DNA from: Roseomonas sp. | GTDB lineage: Bacteria; Pseudomonadota; Alphaproteobacteria; Acetobacterales; Acetobacteraceae | Assembly: GCA_031180725.1 (NCBI GenBank) | Contig: JAPSLO010000006.1 | Span: 1 to 64,000, forward strand | Direction: 5' to 3' | DNA: 64,000 nt | In this document: one piece after another, positions 1-8,802 of the stretch | How the letters are laid out: each line of letters opens with the position of its first letter | Numbering within the stretch: position 1 is the first letter of the stretch | Program-made: the position numbers and the translations under genes | Notes under the pieces: model-generated | Told to the model about the DNA's origin: nothing | What the model saw: the letters and a program-made list of their open reading frames with translations, nothing else | Databases searched by the model: none

Positions 1-442
1 CAACCCCGGTCCCCGCCTCCCACAATCCCGAACTGACGAACACATCAAGCCCATCCGCCACAGCGGGTGGGCTTGCCGCATTTCCAGCCTCACCAAACAC
101 TCCAGCAACACACAGCCGCAGCCAAGCACATCGCGGGTCATCCAAAGGCAGCCCTGGCAAAGCAGGCCAGATTGTCGTGGCCCAGCCGCGCATAAGTCAG
201 CGGATGCGCCTCAGCCGGGTCCAAGATCTCCTCGAATGCCCCTTCGGCTGGACATCGGCCCTATCGAGGAGATTCGCTCCCGCTTTAGGGCCGACATAAC
301 TAATGGGCGGTGCCTCGTCGGCACCGCTCCTGCCCCAGGCGGAGAATAGCGAACCTTCAACGCCGGAAGTGCCTGTGCCGAAGCTCAACATTGGCACCTC
401 AGGCCCGAGGCTCCGAGGTTGCGTTATTCCATGGTCGAACTC
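1..442. other. No identifiable gene; contains a strong hairpin
   Basis: I see no convincing coding region here. Short open frames on both strands have no recognisable domain and no ribosome binding site. The one clear structure is an inverted repeat at 47-74: two 12-base arms (AAGCCCATCCGC and its near-complement, one mismatch) around the loop CACA. No T-run follows on either strand, so it is only a possible weak terminator or an RNA/DNA hairpin left from a mobile element. Confidence 0.4.
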
Positions 443-1618
443 CTATTCTGCCGAACAGATGGCGGTCGGCACGCGATCGAGCCGCAGGCTCCAGAGAGCG
501 ACGGCCAGCCCGAGGGACGTCATCGCAGCCGCCACCGCCGGCAGCGCCGTAAGGCCGGGTCCGTGCTCGATGGTGAGCCCACCAGCCCAAGCGCCCAGGG
601 CATTGCCGAGATTGAACGCTGCGATGTTGAGGCTGGAGGCGAGCGTCTGCCCGGCCGGGCCAGCCTTCTCGAGCACGCGCAGTTGCAGCGGCGCCACCGT
701 AGCAAAGGCCGCCATGCCCAAGAGGCCGACCAGCAGCACGGTCAGGCTCTTGATGGAAAGCGCGACTCCCAGCGCGACCAACACCACCGCGAGCGCCGCG
801 AGGGTCCCTACCAGGGCGGATGCGAGGCCACGGTCCGCCAAACGGCCGCCGGCGACATTACCGACCGAGAGCCCGACACCGAAGACGAGCAGGATCGGCG
901 ACACAGCGGCTTCGGAAAAGCCGGTAACGCGGGTCAGGACCGGTTGGATATAGGTGAATACGGCGAAGAGGCCGGCAAAGCCGAGGACGGTCATCGCAAG
1001 CCCGAGTTGGACCTGCGGCCGGGCGAGTGCGGCCAGTTCCTCCGCAATCGTGGCAGGCTTCACGCTGCGTCCCGTGTCGCGGGGTACGAACAGCGCGACA
1101 ACGGCAAGGGCCAGGACGCCGATCGCCGTGACCGCCCAGAATGCTGCCCGCCAGCCGAATTGCAGGCCGAACCAGGCGCCGAAGGGCACTCCAAGCAGTG
1201 TCGCGACGGTGAGGCCAACGAACATCGTGGCGATGGCGGATGCGCGCTTGTCCTCCTGCACAAGGCCGGTGGCAACGACCGACCCGACGCCGAAAAAGGT
1301 GCCGTGCGCAAGCGAGGTGAGGATGCGCGCGGCCATCAGAAGCGGATAGTCGGGCGCAAGTGCACATGCGGCATTGCCAAGCGTGAAGATCGCCATCAGG
1401 GCCAGCAGCACCGCCTTCCGCGGCATCTTCCGGGTTGCAAGCGTGAGGATTGGTGCGCCGGCGAAGACGCCCAGCGCGTAGCCGGAGATCAGCAGGCCCG
1501 CGGCTGAGACCGAGACCTGCATCTCGGCCGCGACCTGCAACAGCAGGCCCATGATGATGAATTCTGTGGTGCCGATGCCGAAGGCACCGGCGGTCAAGGC
1601 AAGGACGGCGACAGGCAA
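443..1618 (-). CDS. MFS transporter, DHA1-type drug/metabolite exporter
   Basis: A 391-residue inner-membrane protein with the hydrophobic pattern of about 12 membrane segments. The N-terminus (GIGTTEFIIMGLL, residues 13-25) and the loop after segment two (ATRKMPRKAV) are typical of the AraJ/YdhP/PbuE branch of the DHA1 exporters, which expel sugars, purines or drugs; the substrate cannot be read from the sequence. The first codon is TTG at 1618, chosen because GGGAG lies nine bases upstream and the first membrane segment follows at once. The gene is divergent from a LysR regulator starting at 1718, the usual arrangement for a regulator controlling its neighbouring exporter. Confidence 0.85.
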   Translation of the reverse strand: MPVAVLALTAGAFGIGTTEFIIMGLLLQVAAEMQVSVSAAGLLISGYALGVFAGAPILTLATRKMPRKAVLLALMAIFTLGNAACALAPDYPLLMAARILTSLAHGTFFGVGSVVATGLVQEDKRASAIATMFVGLTVATLLGVPFGAWFGLQFGWRAAFWAVTAIGVLALAVVALFVPRDTGRSVKPATIAEELAALARPQVQLGLAMTVLGFAGLFAVFTYIQPVLTRVTGFSEAAVSPILLVFGVGLSVGNVAGGRLADRGLASALVGTLAALAVVLVALGVALSIKSLTVLLVGLLGMAAFATVAPLQLRVLEKAGPAGQTLASSLNIAAFNLGNALGAWAGGLTIEHGPGLTALPAVAAAMTSLGLAVALWSLRLDRVPTAICSAE

Positions 1619-1691
1619 GACTCTGCTCCCGAGTGACGGACGGGAACTCAGGATGGCCCTTCGCCATGTGAGGAATTAGATCGCAACCGCT

Positions 1692-1702
1692 CAAATCATT
1701 TG
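1692..1702. promoter_or_regulatory. Short palindrome in the MFS/LysR divergent intergenic region
   Basis: CAAAT-C-ATTTG is a perfect 11-base palindrome between the divergent MFS and LysR genes, 16 bases before the LysR start. The position suits an autoregulatory operator. It is short, so chance occurrence is quite possible. Confidence 0.25.
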
Positions 1703-1717
1703 TGACATGAATTCACC

Positions 1718-2761
1718 ATGCCCCGCTTCGACACCAACCGCGCGGCCGAGATGGAAGTCTTCGTTCGCGTCGTAGACCTCGGCGGCTTCACCCCCGCCGC
1801 GCGCGCCCTCCGGCTGACGCCATCGGGCGTGAGCAAGCTCATCTCGCGCATCGAGACACGGCTCGGCGCACGCCTGATCAACCGATCAACCCGGAAGCTG
1901 CAACTCACCCCAGAAGGCCAAGCCTTCTACCAGCGTGCCGTGCGGATCCTGGCCGACATGGACGAAGCGGAGCGTGAGGCCGCTGCTGGCGCTTCCCCCC
2001 GCGGCCATCTGACCGTCAACAGCAACATCCCCTTCGGCATGCGCTACGTCATGCCGCTGGTGCCGCGCTTTCTCGCGCAGTACCCTGAAGTCACGCTCGA
2101 CATCGTCCTCTCGGACACCGTCATCAATCTCATGCAGGAGCGCGCCGACGTCGCGATCCGCGTGGGGCCGCTCCGTGCCTCGAACCTGGTTGCGCGCAAG
2201 CTCGGCACGAGCCGCATGGTCATCGTCGCCTCGCCGGACTACCTCGCGCGGCGCGGCGTGCCACGGACGCCGGCTGATCTGGCGCAGCACCATGGCATTG
2301 GCTGGACCTTCCCCCGCAGCATTGGCGGCTGGCCCTTCAGGACAGGGTCCGCCATCGACGAGATCTCACCCCCCCCTGTCGCAAGGGCAAGCGACGGAGA
2401 GGCGGCGCGCCTCCTTGCTCTCGGCGGCGTCGGCCTGGCACGGCTCGCGCTATTCCACATCGGCCCCGACATCAAGGCAGGGCGGCTCGTCCCCGTGCTG
2501 GAAGACCGGAATCCCGGCTACTCCGAGGACATTCATGCCGTCTACCCCGGAAGGGGAGGCCCGGTCCCCGCACGCGTGCGCGCCTTCATCGATTTTCTGG
2601 CCGAGCATGTTCCAGGCCGCCTCGACGCATATGATGGACCGGATTGCCACTCCAGCCGCGATGCCGTGGCACCGAGCGAGCCGAGAGGTTCAGCCCTGCG
2701 AAGCCGCGCCAGTCCTGCGGGTCGGAACCTCAATGCTGGAGATGACGCCTCCCCATCATGA
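1718..2761 (+). CDS. LysR-family transcriptional regulator
   Basis: 347 residues. Residues about 8-68 form the LysR winged helix-turn-helix (GVSKLISRIETRLGARLINR followed by STRKLQLTPEG). Residues about 95-300 are the effector-binding domain of the AaeR/DmlR-like group (VTLDIVLSDTVINLMQERADVAIRVG). The DNA-binding domain and the divergent MFS gene suggest local control of the exporter. The last 45 or so residues, after the normal end of the family (AFIDFLAEHV), are low-complexity, rich in Ser, Arg and Pro, and look like read-through of the intergenic region rather than a domain. The stop at 2759-2761 is in the same frame as the following SNase gene. Confidence 0.88.
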   Translation: MPRFDTNRAAEMEVFVRVVDLGGFTPAARALRLTPSGVSKLISRIETRLGARLINRSTRKLQLTPEGQAFYQRAVRILADMDEAEREAAAGASPRGHLTVNSNIPFGMRYVMPLVPRFLAQYPEVTLDIVLSDTVINLMQERADVAIRVGPLRASNLVARKLGTSRMVIVASPDYLARRGVPRTPADLAQHHGIGWTFPRSIGGWPFRTGSAIDEISPPPVARASDGEAARLLALGGVGLARLALFHIGPDIKAGRLVPVLEDRNPGYSEDIHAVYPGRGGPVPARVRAFIDFLAEHVPGRLDAYDGPDCHSSRDAVAPSEPRGSALRSRASPAGRNLNAGDDASPS

Positions 2762-2860
2762 TCTTCGGATGCACGCGCGGTCCGATGCCCCTTCTTTCGG
2801 CTCCTTGCTCTTCAGCTTATCTTCACTGCCGCATCGGCCGCCACGGAGCTCAGGAGGCGT

Positions 2861-3268
2861 GTGGTCGGGATCGCGGATGGCGATACGCTCACACTGCTGA
2901 CGGACCGGCGGGAGAGGATCCGCGTTCGACTGGCCGGGATTGACTCGCCCGAAACGGGCCAGCCCTTCGGCGCGCGGTCGCGCCGGTCGCTATCTGACCT
3001 GGTGTTCGGAAAGCCGGTTCGCGTCGACGTCCGAGGCAGGGATCGCTATGGCCGTGCGGTCGGCTGGGTCCGTGCGGGCGCCGGCGATGTGAACGCCGAG
3101 ATGGTCCGCCGCGGCGCTGCCTGGGTGTTCCGGCCTCACCGGCCCGATCCGACCCTGCTGCGGATCGAGCGGGTCGCCCGGGCTGAGCGTCGCGGCCTCT
3201 GGGCACTGCCGAAGGATCACAGAATCCCGCCCTGGGGATGGCGCGCCGTTGAGGGTCAGCGCCGATAG
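2861..3268 (+). CDS. Staphylococcal-nuclease-like (thermonuclease) domain protein
   Basis: 135 residues forming one SNase domain. The catalytic set of staphylococcal nuclease can be aligned: Asp in DGDT (residues 6-9), Arg, Asp and Glu in RVRLAGIDSPE, and the second Arg in RYGRAVG. It would be a calcium-dependent phosphodiesterase on DNA or RNA. The start is GTG at 2861 with AGGAGG just before it. The 99 bases upstream stay open in the same frame and encode a signal-peptide-like stretch (FFRLLALQLIFTAASAA) but contain no ATG, GTG or TTG, so the present start would make a protein without export signal. A start may have been lost by mutation or the LysR stop at 2759-2761 may be recent. Confidence 0.78.
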   Translation: MVGIADGDTLTLLTDRRERIRVRLAGIDSPETGQPFGARSRRSLSDLVFGKPVRVDVRGRDRYGRAVGWVRAGAGDVNAEMVRRGAAWVFRPHRPDPTLLRIERVARAERRGLWALPKDHRIPPWGWRAVEGQRR

Positions 3269-3351
3269 CGGCCGACCTCCAAGATCGAGGCGTCCTCCTG
3301 CCGGCGCCAATGATCATGGCGGCACGGACCCAGGGCAGCAGCCAGGCCACC

Positions 3352-3636
3352 CTAGGCACCCCCCATGCCGCCGCCTTCGAGAGCTTTGGCGATAGCTTCG
3401 CCCTCTGCCTGGGTGCTGCCGCTGGCAACCGGCTTTCCAGCGCGGCGGTACCAGTAGGCCGCATTGGACTCGTCTCCTTCGATACGGTGCAGCCAAGCGT
3501 GGACCCAGGCAGCATCGGCGCTGCTGTCGGCCTGGACGATTTCATGAGCCAGGGTCCATTCGCCACGCAGACCGTGCCAGACGGCGCGCAGCAGCGGGGC
3601 AGTCGGGGGGAGGGAGTCTTGCTCTGCTTCAGCCAT
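3352..3636 (-). CDS. Conserved hypothetical protein (tetratricopeptide-like, small)
   Basis: About 94 residues (the frame stays open up to 3741). The core has Trp-, Ala- and Tyr-rich helices (RAVWHGLRGEWTLAHEIVQ, AAWVHAWLHRIEGDESNA, YWYRRAGKP), a pattern I know from small uncharacterised proteins of alphaproteobacteria that resemble one or two TPR helices. No catalytic motif or signal peptide. I chose the Met at 3636 because the family-like sequence starts there and GAGG lies about 13 bases upstream; the upstream extension is low complexity. It converges with the SNase gene. Function unknown. Confidence 0.65.
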   Translation of the reverse strand: MAEAEQDSLPPTAPLLRAVWHGLRGEWTLAHEIVQADSSADAAWVHAWLHRIEGDESNAAYWYRRAGKPVASGSTQAEGEAIAKALEGGGMGGA

Positions 3637-3861
3637 ACCGGACACTTGGCCTCGCTCATGGCACGGTTCCACTGGGCCGGCACCCAGGTCCATGCCGGAC
3701 GAAATATTGAGACCGAATTCTGGGCCCAGACCGCTCGCCATGCGCGGTGCGAGACCTGGGCCGACTGTGGTCAGGAAAAGGAGGGCCGGCGAAAGCGCGG
3801 TCCGGAATAGGAAGCGGCCCTGGCCTAGCCCCCCAACACGACTGCACGGGCGAGACGGGCG

Positions 3862-4752
3862 TTATAGTGCGCAGCGCGGCTCGGGCAGGCCGCGAATACC
3901 CAGGCCTTCGATGGCGAAGAGGCCGCCCGCATCCTCTGCCGTATCCTCGAACCGCACGCTCTTCGAGATGGAGGTGACGTAGAGCACGTCGAGATCCGGG
4001 CCGCCGAAGGTCAGGCTGGTGGGGTACCGCACCGGGAACTTGAACTGCATCACCATGCGCCCGGCTGGGTCGAAGCGGGCGATGGTGCCGGTGCGGATCA
4101 ACGCCGACCACAGATGCCCCTCTGCATCCACAGTGGCGCCATCAGGCGCGGTGCCCAAGGGGCGCAGGTCGGCGAAAACGCGCTTGTTGTTGGGCGTGCC
4201 GCTTACGGTGTCGTAGTCGAAGGCCCAAATGGTCTGGCGCGTGCTGTCGGCGAAGTAGAAGGTGCGGCCGTCGGGGCTGAAGCATGGGCCGTTGAAGGTG
4301 GCGATGTCATCGGTCAACTGCGTCACCGCCCCGTCCGGGTCCATGCGGAACAAGCCGCCGATGACCGGCTCGTCCTCTGCGCGATGGAGGTGCATGGTGC
4401 CGGCCAGGAAGCGGCCTTGCCGGTCGGTCTTGCCATCGTTCAGCCGGACATTCGGGTTTCCCAGGCCCAGCAGTGCGAAGGGCGTGGTGCGGCCGGTCTC
4501 GAAGTCGTGGCGATGGAAGCCGTCCTGCAGCGACAGGATCGCGCCGCCCGAGCGGCAGAGTGAGATGGAGCCGATGGGAGCAGGCACTGTGTAGTCCCGC
4601 CGCTCACCGGTGGCGGGGTTCAGCCGATGAATGGTGCCGGCCAGCGAATCTATCCAGAACAGGCACCGGGTCTCGGCGTCCCAGATCGGGCCTTCGCCAA
4701 GGCGATCCTTGGTATTGCCGATACGGGCGATGCGAATCCTGCCGGACGCCAT
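3862..4752 (-). CDS. SMP-30/gluconolactonase family protein
   Basis: 296 residues forming a six-bladed beta-propeller. Recognisable landmarks are the metal ligand Glu in RLGEGPIWD (residues about 15-23), Asn and Asp in VRLNDGKTDRQGRF, and the conserved FNGPCFSPDGRTFYFADS and APDGATVDAEGHLW repeats. Family members hydrolyse sugar lactones such as L-arabinono- or gluconolactone using a divalent metal. The Met at 4752 has GGAG ten bases upstream; the frame is open 20 codons further, but that part lacks conservation. It lies 76 bases downstream of a Bug receptor on the same strand, so uptake of a sugar acid or lactone followed by hydrolysis is a plausible joint role (inference). Confidence 0.88.
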   Translation of the reverse strand: MASGRIRIARIGNTKDRLGEGPIWDAETRCLFWIDSLAGTIHRLNPATGERRDYTVPAPIGSISLCRSGGAILSLQDGFHRHDFETGRTTPFALLGLGNPNVRLNDGKTDRQGRFLAGTMHLHRAEDEPVIGGLFRMDPDGAVTQLTDDIATFNGPCFSPDGRTFYFADSTRQTIWAFDYDTVSGTPNNKRVFADLRPLGTAPDGATVDAEGHLWSALIRTGTIARFDPAGRMVMQFKFPVRYPTSLTFGGPDLDVLYVTSISKSVRFEDTAEDAGGLFAIEGLGIRGLPEPRCAL

Positions 4753-4828
4753 GAGTATCTCCAGGAAGGCGCGACCCGCTACGTCAGCTTGGTCCGAGGT
4801 GGCGATGCCCACCCCGGTCCTTGCCTGC

Positions 4829-5845
4829 TCAATCGAGGCGAAGATTAATCGCGCGGATCAGCGCGCCCCAGCTCTCACGCTCGCTGTCGATCATCCGGCG
4901 AAACTCCTCCGGGGAGTTCCCTTCCAGCTGGGCGCCCTGTGCGGCGAACTGACGTATCAGGTCTTCGGCGCGCTGCGCCTGGTGAATAGCGGCGACGTAG
5001 CGCTCGATGATCGGCCGCGGCGTGCCTTTCGGTGCGAATACGCCGTACCAGTAGGGCATGGCGATGTTGCCGAAGCCAACCTCGGCCAGGGGCGGCACAT
5101 CCGGAATCATCGGTGCCGGGCGGTCAGCGGTGATCCCCAAGGCCTTAAGCTTCTTGGTGTTGACCAGCTCCGCGTAGATGGGCACGCCGTCGAATGCCAG
5201 CTTCACATCGCCGCGCAGCAGCATCTGTTGCAGCTGCAGCGAGCCGCGGAAAGGCACATCGATCATCTTGATCCCGGTAACCTGCTTCATTCGCTCGCCG
5301 CAGAGATGCCCGATCGCGCCGGGATTGGCGCCGTAGTGGATCGGCTCGGGCTGGGAATTCGCCCACTGCAACAGCTCGGGGATGGTGTTCGCCGGTACCT
5401 CGGCGTTCACGTAGAGCACCATGTGTGCGCGCATCGCCATGGTCAGCACCTCGAACTGGTCGAGGCGGACCGCTGGATTCTCGTAAAGGTTCGGTAAAGT
5501 GGCAAAGGTGGACGAGGAGGTGAGCAGGACCGTCTCGCCGTCAGGGCGCGATTGCGCGACGTGGCTGCCGGCGATCATCGTGTTCGCGCCGGGGCGATTG
5601 TCCACCACCACTGGCTGCGAAAGAAGGGGCTGCATCGCCGCAGCGAGACGTCGGGCCAGGATGTCGGGCTCGCTTCCCGCGGCGAAGGGCACCACGATCC
5701 GAACCGGACGGCCGGAAACGGTGTCGGCGATCGCGCGGCCAGTCAGCAGGCCTGACAGTGTCAGGCTGCCGAGCGTGCGCCGCCCCAGCTTCGCTGCATC
5801 AAAGCCGCCGACTGGAAGCGCCATGCCATTGTGCTTTCCTGGCAT
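4829..5845 (-). CDS. Bug/TctC-type tripartite tricarboxylate transporter receptor
   Basis: 338 residues. After an N-terminal export signal with a twin-Arg-like start (GRRTLGSLTLSGLL) the mature protein opens with the family hallmark RPVRIVVPFAAGSEPDILAR and contains VVVDNRPGAN and MIPDVPPLAE. These periplasmic receptors bind small carboxylates. No TctA or TctB membrane genes are near, as is common for this expanded family. GGGAGGAG lies before the ATG at 5845. Likely co-transcribed with the SMP-30 gene 76 bases downstream. Confidence 0.9.
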   Translation of the reverse strand: MPGKHNGMALPVGGFDAAKLGRRTLGSLTLSGLLTGRAIADTVSGRPVRIVVPFAAGSEPDILARRLAAAMQPLLSQPVVVDNRPGANTMIAGSHVAQSRPDGETVLLTSSSTFATLPNLYENPAVRLDQFEVLTMAMRAHMVLYVNAEVPANTIPELLQWANSQPEPIHYGANPGAIGHLCGERMKQVTGIKMIDVPFRGSLQLQQMLLRGDVKLAFDGVPIYAELVNTKKLKALGITADRPAPMIPDVPPLAEVGFGNIAMPYWYGVFAPKGTPRPIIERYVAAIHQAQRAEDLIRQFAAQGAQLEGNSPEEFRRMIDSERESWGALIRAINLRLD

Positions 5846-5875
5846 TCGTTCTCCTCCCTGAATACTCGGTATGTC

Positions 5876-6565
5876 CTAGTCGCCGCCTCGCTTCGCCCCT
5901 GGCTCTTCCAGGGCATCCGCATCGATCAGGCGAATCATCGCTTCGGCGAGCAGTCGGGGGGTGTCCCGGTCATGGATGGTGAAGGGGCCGGGATTCACCA
6001 GAATCATGTTGTTCTGGGTGCCGTAGAGGATCTGGAAGGCGAAGCGGATCCTCCGCTCGATCTCCGCCGTCTGGGGACGGCCGAGCAGCCGCAGAATCAG
6101 AGGGATGGTCTTTTCCACACGGTAGCGGCCGAGCTCCCGTAGTGGCGACCAGGCTTCCGGGTCCACCTGCGCCGCGCGAAGTGAGGCACGGATCAATCCC
6201 TCATGCCGTCGAGACCAGCGCAAGGCGCTCTCCGCCACCCGATGCATGAACTCCGTGAGGGTCAGGCCCGCAACGCGTTCCGGGACCAGGCGCTGGTCCA
6301 TTTCCCGCTTCGCATGGCTGACGATGAGGTGCTGCAGCGCCAGGAGGAACACCTCCTTGCTCTCGAAGCGGGCATAGAAGGATCCAGTGGTCGCGCCAGC
6401 GGCCTTGCAAAGATCGGCGATGCTCAAGGTTTCGAAGCTGCGTTCCTCCAGCAGCGTCAGCGCGGCCTGCAGCAGCGCCGCCGTGACGGCGCGGCTGCGC
6501 TGCTGCCGGGCCAGAGTGAGCCCGGGGATTTTCAGCTCATCGAGGTCGGCGATGTCCACGTCCAT
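5876..6565 (-). CDS. TetR/AcrR-family transcriptional regulator
   Basis: 229 residues from the ATG at 6565. Residues about 25-70 are the TetR helix-turn-helix (LSIADLCKAAGATTGSFYAR), the rest is the all-helical ligand-binding domain. I preferred 6565 over the upstream frame-open start at 6724 because the latter lies inside the divergent dioxygenase gene. The divergent gene at 6632 (TauD family) is the obvious target, and a 24-base imperfect palindrome lies between them. The downstream Bug receptor starts 30 bases after its stop, so the regulator, receptor and lactonase could form one transcript. Confidence 0.87.
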   Translation of the reverse strand: MDVDIADLDELKIPGLTLARQQRSRAVTAALLQAALTLLEERSFETLSIADLCKAAGATTGSFYARFESKEVFLLALQHLIVSHAKREMDQRLVPERVAGLTLTEFMHRVAESALRWSRRHEGLIRASLRAAQVDPEAWSPLRELGRYRVEKTIPLILRLLGRPQTAEIERRIRFAFQILYGTQNNMILVNPGPFTIHDRDTPRLLAEAMIRLIDADALEEPGAKRGGD

Positions 6566-6581
6566 TTCCCCCGTTGAATTA

Positions 6582-6605
6582 AAACTAGAATCACGATTAT
6601 TGTTT
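6582..6605. promoter_or_regulatory. Candidate TetR operator between TetR and TauD genes
   Basis: A 24-base imperfect palindrome with 9 of 12 base pairs matching (outer arms AAAC/GTTT, inner arms AATC/GATT). It sits 17 bases from the TetR start and 27 bases from the TauD start, in an AT-rich patch that is unusual for this genome. Size and position fit a TetR dimer site controlling both directions. Confidence 0.45.
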
Positions 6606-6631
6606 GGCAAGCCCTCAGGAGGAGATGCCCG

Positions 6632-7474
6632 ATGCGCAGCAATGCCATCACCATAGAGCCCGTGACCGGCGCGATCGGCGCCGAAATCCACGGCATCGAC
6701 CTGTCGATCCCCTTGGCTCCGCATGAGCGGGATCTGATCCGCGAGACGCTATATGACCATGGCGTGGTCTTCTTCCGTGACCAGAGGCTGACACCAGAGC
6801 AGCACATCGCCTTCGCCGAGCAGTTCGGGGCAATTAACGTGAACCGCTTCTTTGCGCATGCAGAGGGCTGGCCGATGATCGCGGAGGTGCGGAAGGAGCC
6901 AAACCAAACGACCAACGTCGGCGGCGGTTGGCACACCGACCACAGCTACGACGACTGGCCGGCTTTGGGCTCCATCCTCTATGCGCGGGAGCTGCCGCCG
7001 TATGGGGGCGATACGCTCTTCGCCAGCATGTATGCCGCCTATGACGCGTTGTCCCAGGGCCTGAAGGAGACGCTGGCCGGACTGCGCGCGGTGCATTCCA
7101 GCCGCCATGTCTTCGGCACCGACGCGAAAAATCCGAAGCAGGGCGACCCCCGATACAGGAATGCTGATCTCGCGACGCAGGATGCGGTGCATCCGGTGGT
7201 GGTCCGCCATCCTGGCAGCGGCCGCAAGCTGCTCTTCGTGAATCCTGGCTTCACGCTGCGCTTCGAGGGCTGGACCGCGGAAGAGAGCCGACCACTGCTG
7301 GAATATCTCTACCGCCACGCGGCCCGGCCCGAATTCCAGTGCCGGTTCCGCTGGCGAGAAGGTTCGATTGCCTTCTGGGACAACCGGGCGACGTGGCACT
7401 ACGCCGTCAACGACTATGCCGGTGAGCGGCGCCTGATGCACCGGATCACCCTGGAGGGAGAACCCCTGTCCTAG
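6632..7474 (+). CDS. TauD/TfdA-family Fe(II)/2-oxoglutarate-dependent dioxygenase
   Basis: 280 residues, the usual family length. The iron-binding facial triad is visible: His and Asp in GGWHTDHSYDD (near residues 94-100) and the distal His in ATWHYAVNDY (near residue 252); the 2-oxoglutarate-binding Arg follows in RRLMHRITLEGE. The N-terminus (IEPVTGAIGAEIHGIDLS) is typical. Family members hydroxylate taurine, alkyl sulfates, phenoxyacetates or similar substrates; the sequence does not decide which. A strong AGGAGGAG precedes the ATG. Divergent from, and probably controlled by, the TetR gene. Confidence 0.92.
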   Translation: MRSNAITIEPVTGAIGAEIHGIDLSIPLAPHERDLIRETLYDHGVVFFRDQRLTPEQHIAFAEQFGAINVNRFFAHAEGWPMIAEVRKEPNQTTNVGGGWHTDHSYDDWPALGSILYARELPPYGGDTLFASMYAAYDALSQGLKETLAGLRAVHSSRHVFGTDAKNPKQGDPRYRNADLATQDAVHPVVVRHPGSGRKLLFVNPGFTLRFEGWTAEESRPLLEYLYRHAARPEFQCRFRWREGSIAFWDNRATWHYAVNDYAGERRLMHRITLEGEPLS

Positions 7475-7812
7475 GCGGCCGAACGCCTCGCTACCGCGGG
7501 GCATTCATCCGGCCCGGCCGTCCTAGCGTGGCGGCGAGTGTGTCGACGCACCCTCGCCGCGCCCTGGACCGGCGCGGCACAGCTGGTGGGGCTTCGCCTG
7601 CGCGCCCCACCAGTTCCATGGCCAAGGTTCAGCTATCGGCGCGCTATCGGGACAAGGCATGACCAGGATGCCGTGCTGCGCCACGGCCGCAAGCGCACCC
7701 CGTCCTCACAGAGCACCCCGGCACGGACGACCTGCAAGGGCCCTGCGTTCGCAATGCGAACATGTTCCAGATGCCGGCCTCACCCCGGCAGCGGATATGT
7801 CGTGATCCGGTC
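7475..7812. other. Intergenic region with a terminator-like hairpin
   Basis: No gene seen. The only structure is the hairpin at 7583-7613, listed separately. The rest should hold the promoter of the following receptor pair, but I could not pick out convincing -35/-10 boxes. Confidence 0.5.
7583..7613 (+). terminator. Hairpin downstream of the TauD gene
   Basis: Perfect 10-base arms (CTGGTGGGGC and GCCCCACCAG) around an 11-base loop, 109 bases after the TauD stop. No U-tract follows, so intrinsic termination would be weak; it may also block RNA decay. Confidence 0.45.
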
Positions 7813-8790
7813 ATGTTCCGCCGCACCCTGCTTGCCGCCCTCGCGATCCCGGCCTTCAGCCAGAACTCCTCCGCCCAGACTTGGCCGGACCGGCCGATCC
7901 GCGTGATCGTTCCCTTTCCTGCCGGCGGCAGCCTCGATGTCGTGCCGCGCCTGGTGGTGCAGCAGATGTCGCTGCTGCTCGGTCAGCCCATGGTGGTGGA
8001 GAACCGCGTGGGCGCCAGCGGCCGCCTGGCGGTGGAAGCGGCACGCAGCGCCGCGCCGGATGGCTATACGCTGGTCTCGATCAACGGCGTCACGCACGGT
8101 TCCAACCCCGCCGTCTCGGCGCAGCTCGGCTACGACCCGGTCAACGACCTGGCGCCCATCATTCTGCTCGCGCGCGCGCCCTTGGCCGTGCTGGTGCAGA
8201 AGGATGTTCCCGCGCAGAGCGTCGCGGAGCTGGTCGACCTCATGCGCCGCCAACCCGGCAAGCTGAACTTCGGCAGTGGCGGCGCGGGAACGCAGCTCCA
8301 CCTGGCGGCGGTCATGCTGCTGGCCCAGGCGGGACTGCCGCCGGATGCCGCGATTCATGTGCCCTATCAGGGCCAGGCACCCGCCATAACCGACCTGCTC
8401 GCCGGCCGCGTTCAGTTCATGGTCAGCAGCACAGGCGCGGTGATGTCGCAGATCCGGGATGGCAAGCTCCGCGCCCTGGCCACCACCGGGCGCGAGCGCT
8501 GGTTCCGCCTGCCGGAAGTGCCGACCCTTCAGGAACTGGGCTTTCCCGATTTCGACGTGGTGGCCTGGGCAGCGCTCGCTGCTCCTGCGCGCACGCCACC
8601 GCGGGTGATCGAGGCGCTGAACGAGGCAGCGAACCAGGCGCTCGGCCAGCCCGAGCTTCGTGCGCGGCTCGAAAGCGTGGATTTCCGCGCTGCCGGCGGC
8701 ACCGCCGCGGAACTGCGCGACTTCGTCCAGGCCGAGGTCGCGCGCTATCGCAAGGTGGTGCGCGATGCCGCGCTGACCTTCGACAACTGA
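7813..8790 (+). CDS. Bug/TctC-type receptor (first of a tandem pair)
   Basis: 325 residues from ATG 7813, which opens a typical signal peptide (MFRRTLLAALAIPAFSQNSSAQ). Mature hallmarks are RPIRVIVPFPAGGSLDVVPR, MVVENRVGAS, VPYQGQAPAITDLLAGRVQFM and LPEVPTLQELGFP. It would capture a carboxylate in the periplasm. The frame is open 17 codons upstream to 7762, but the signal peptide sets the start. It is followed after 12 bases by a second receptor of the same family, a tandem duplication that has diverged. Confidence 0.92.
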   Translation: MFRRTLLAALAIPAFSQNSSAQTWPDRPIRVIVPFPAGGSLDVVPRLVVQQMSLLLGQPMVVENRVGASGRLAVEAARSAAPDGYTLVSINGVTHGSNPAVSAQLGYDPVNDLAPIILLARAPLAVLVQKDVPAQSVAELVDLMRRQPGKLNFGSGGAGTQLHLAAVMLLAQAGLPPDAAIHVPYQGQAPAITDLLAGRVQFMVSSTGAVMSQIRDGKLRALATTGRERWFRLPEVPTLQELGFPDFDVVAWAALAAPARTPPRVIEALNEAANQALGQPELRARLESVDFRAAGGTAAELRDFVQAEVARYRKVVRDAALTFDN

Positions 8791-8802
8791 GGAGGCACGG
8801 GC

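Noticed and set aside
303-1507. Long plus-strand open frames opposite the MFS gene
   Set aside because: They are antisense frames caused by high GC content; the minus-strand protein has clear transporter motifs.
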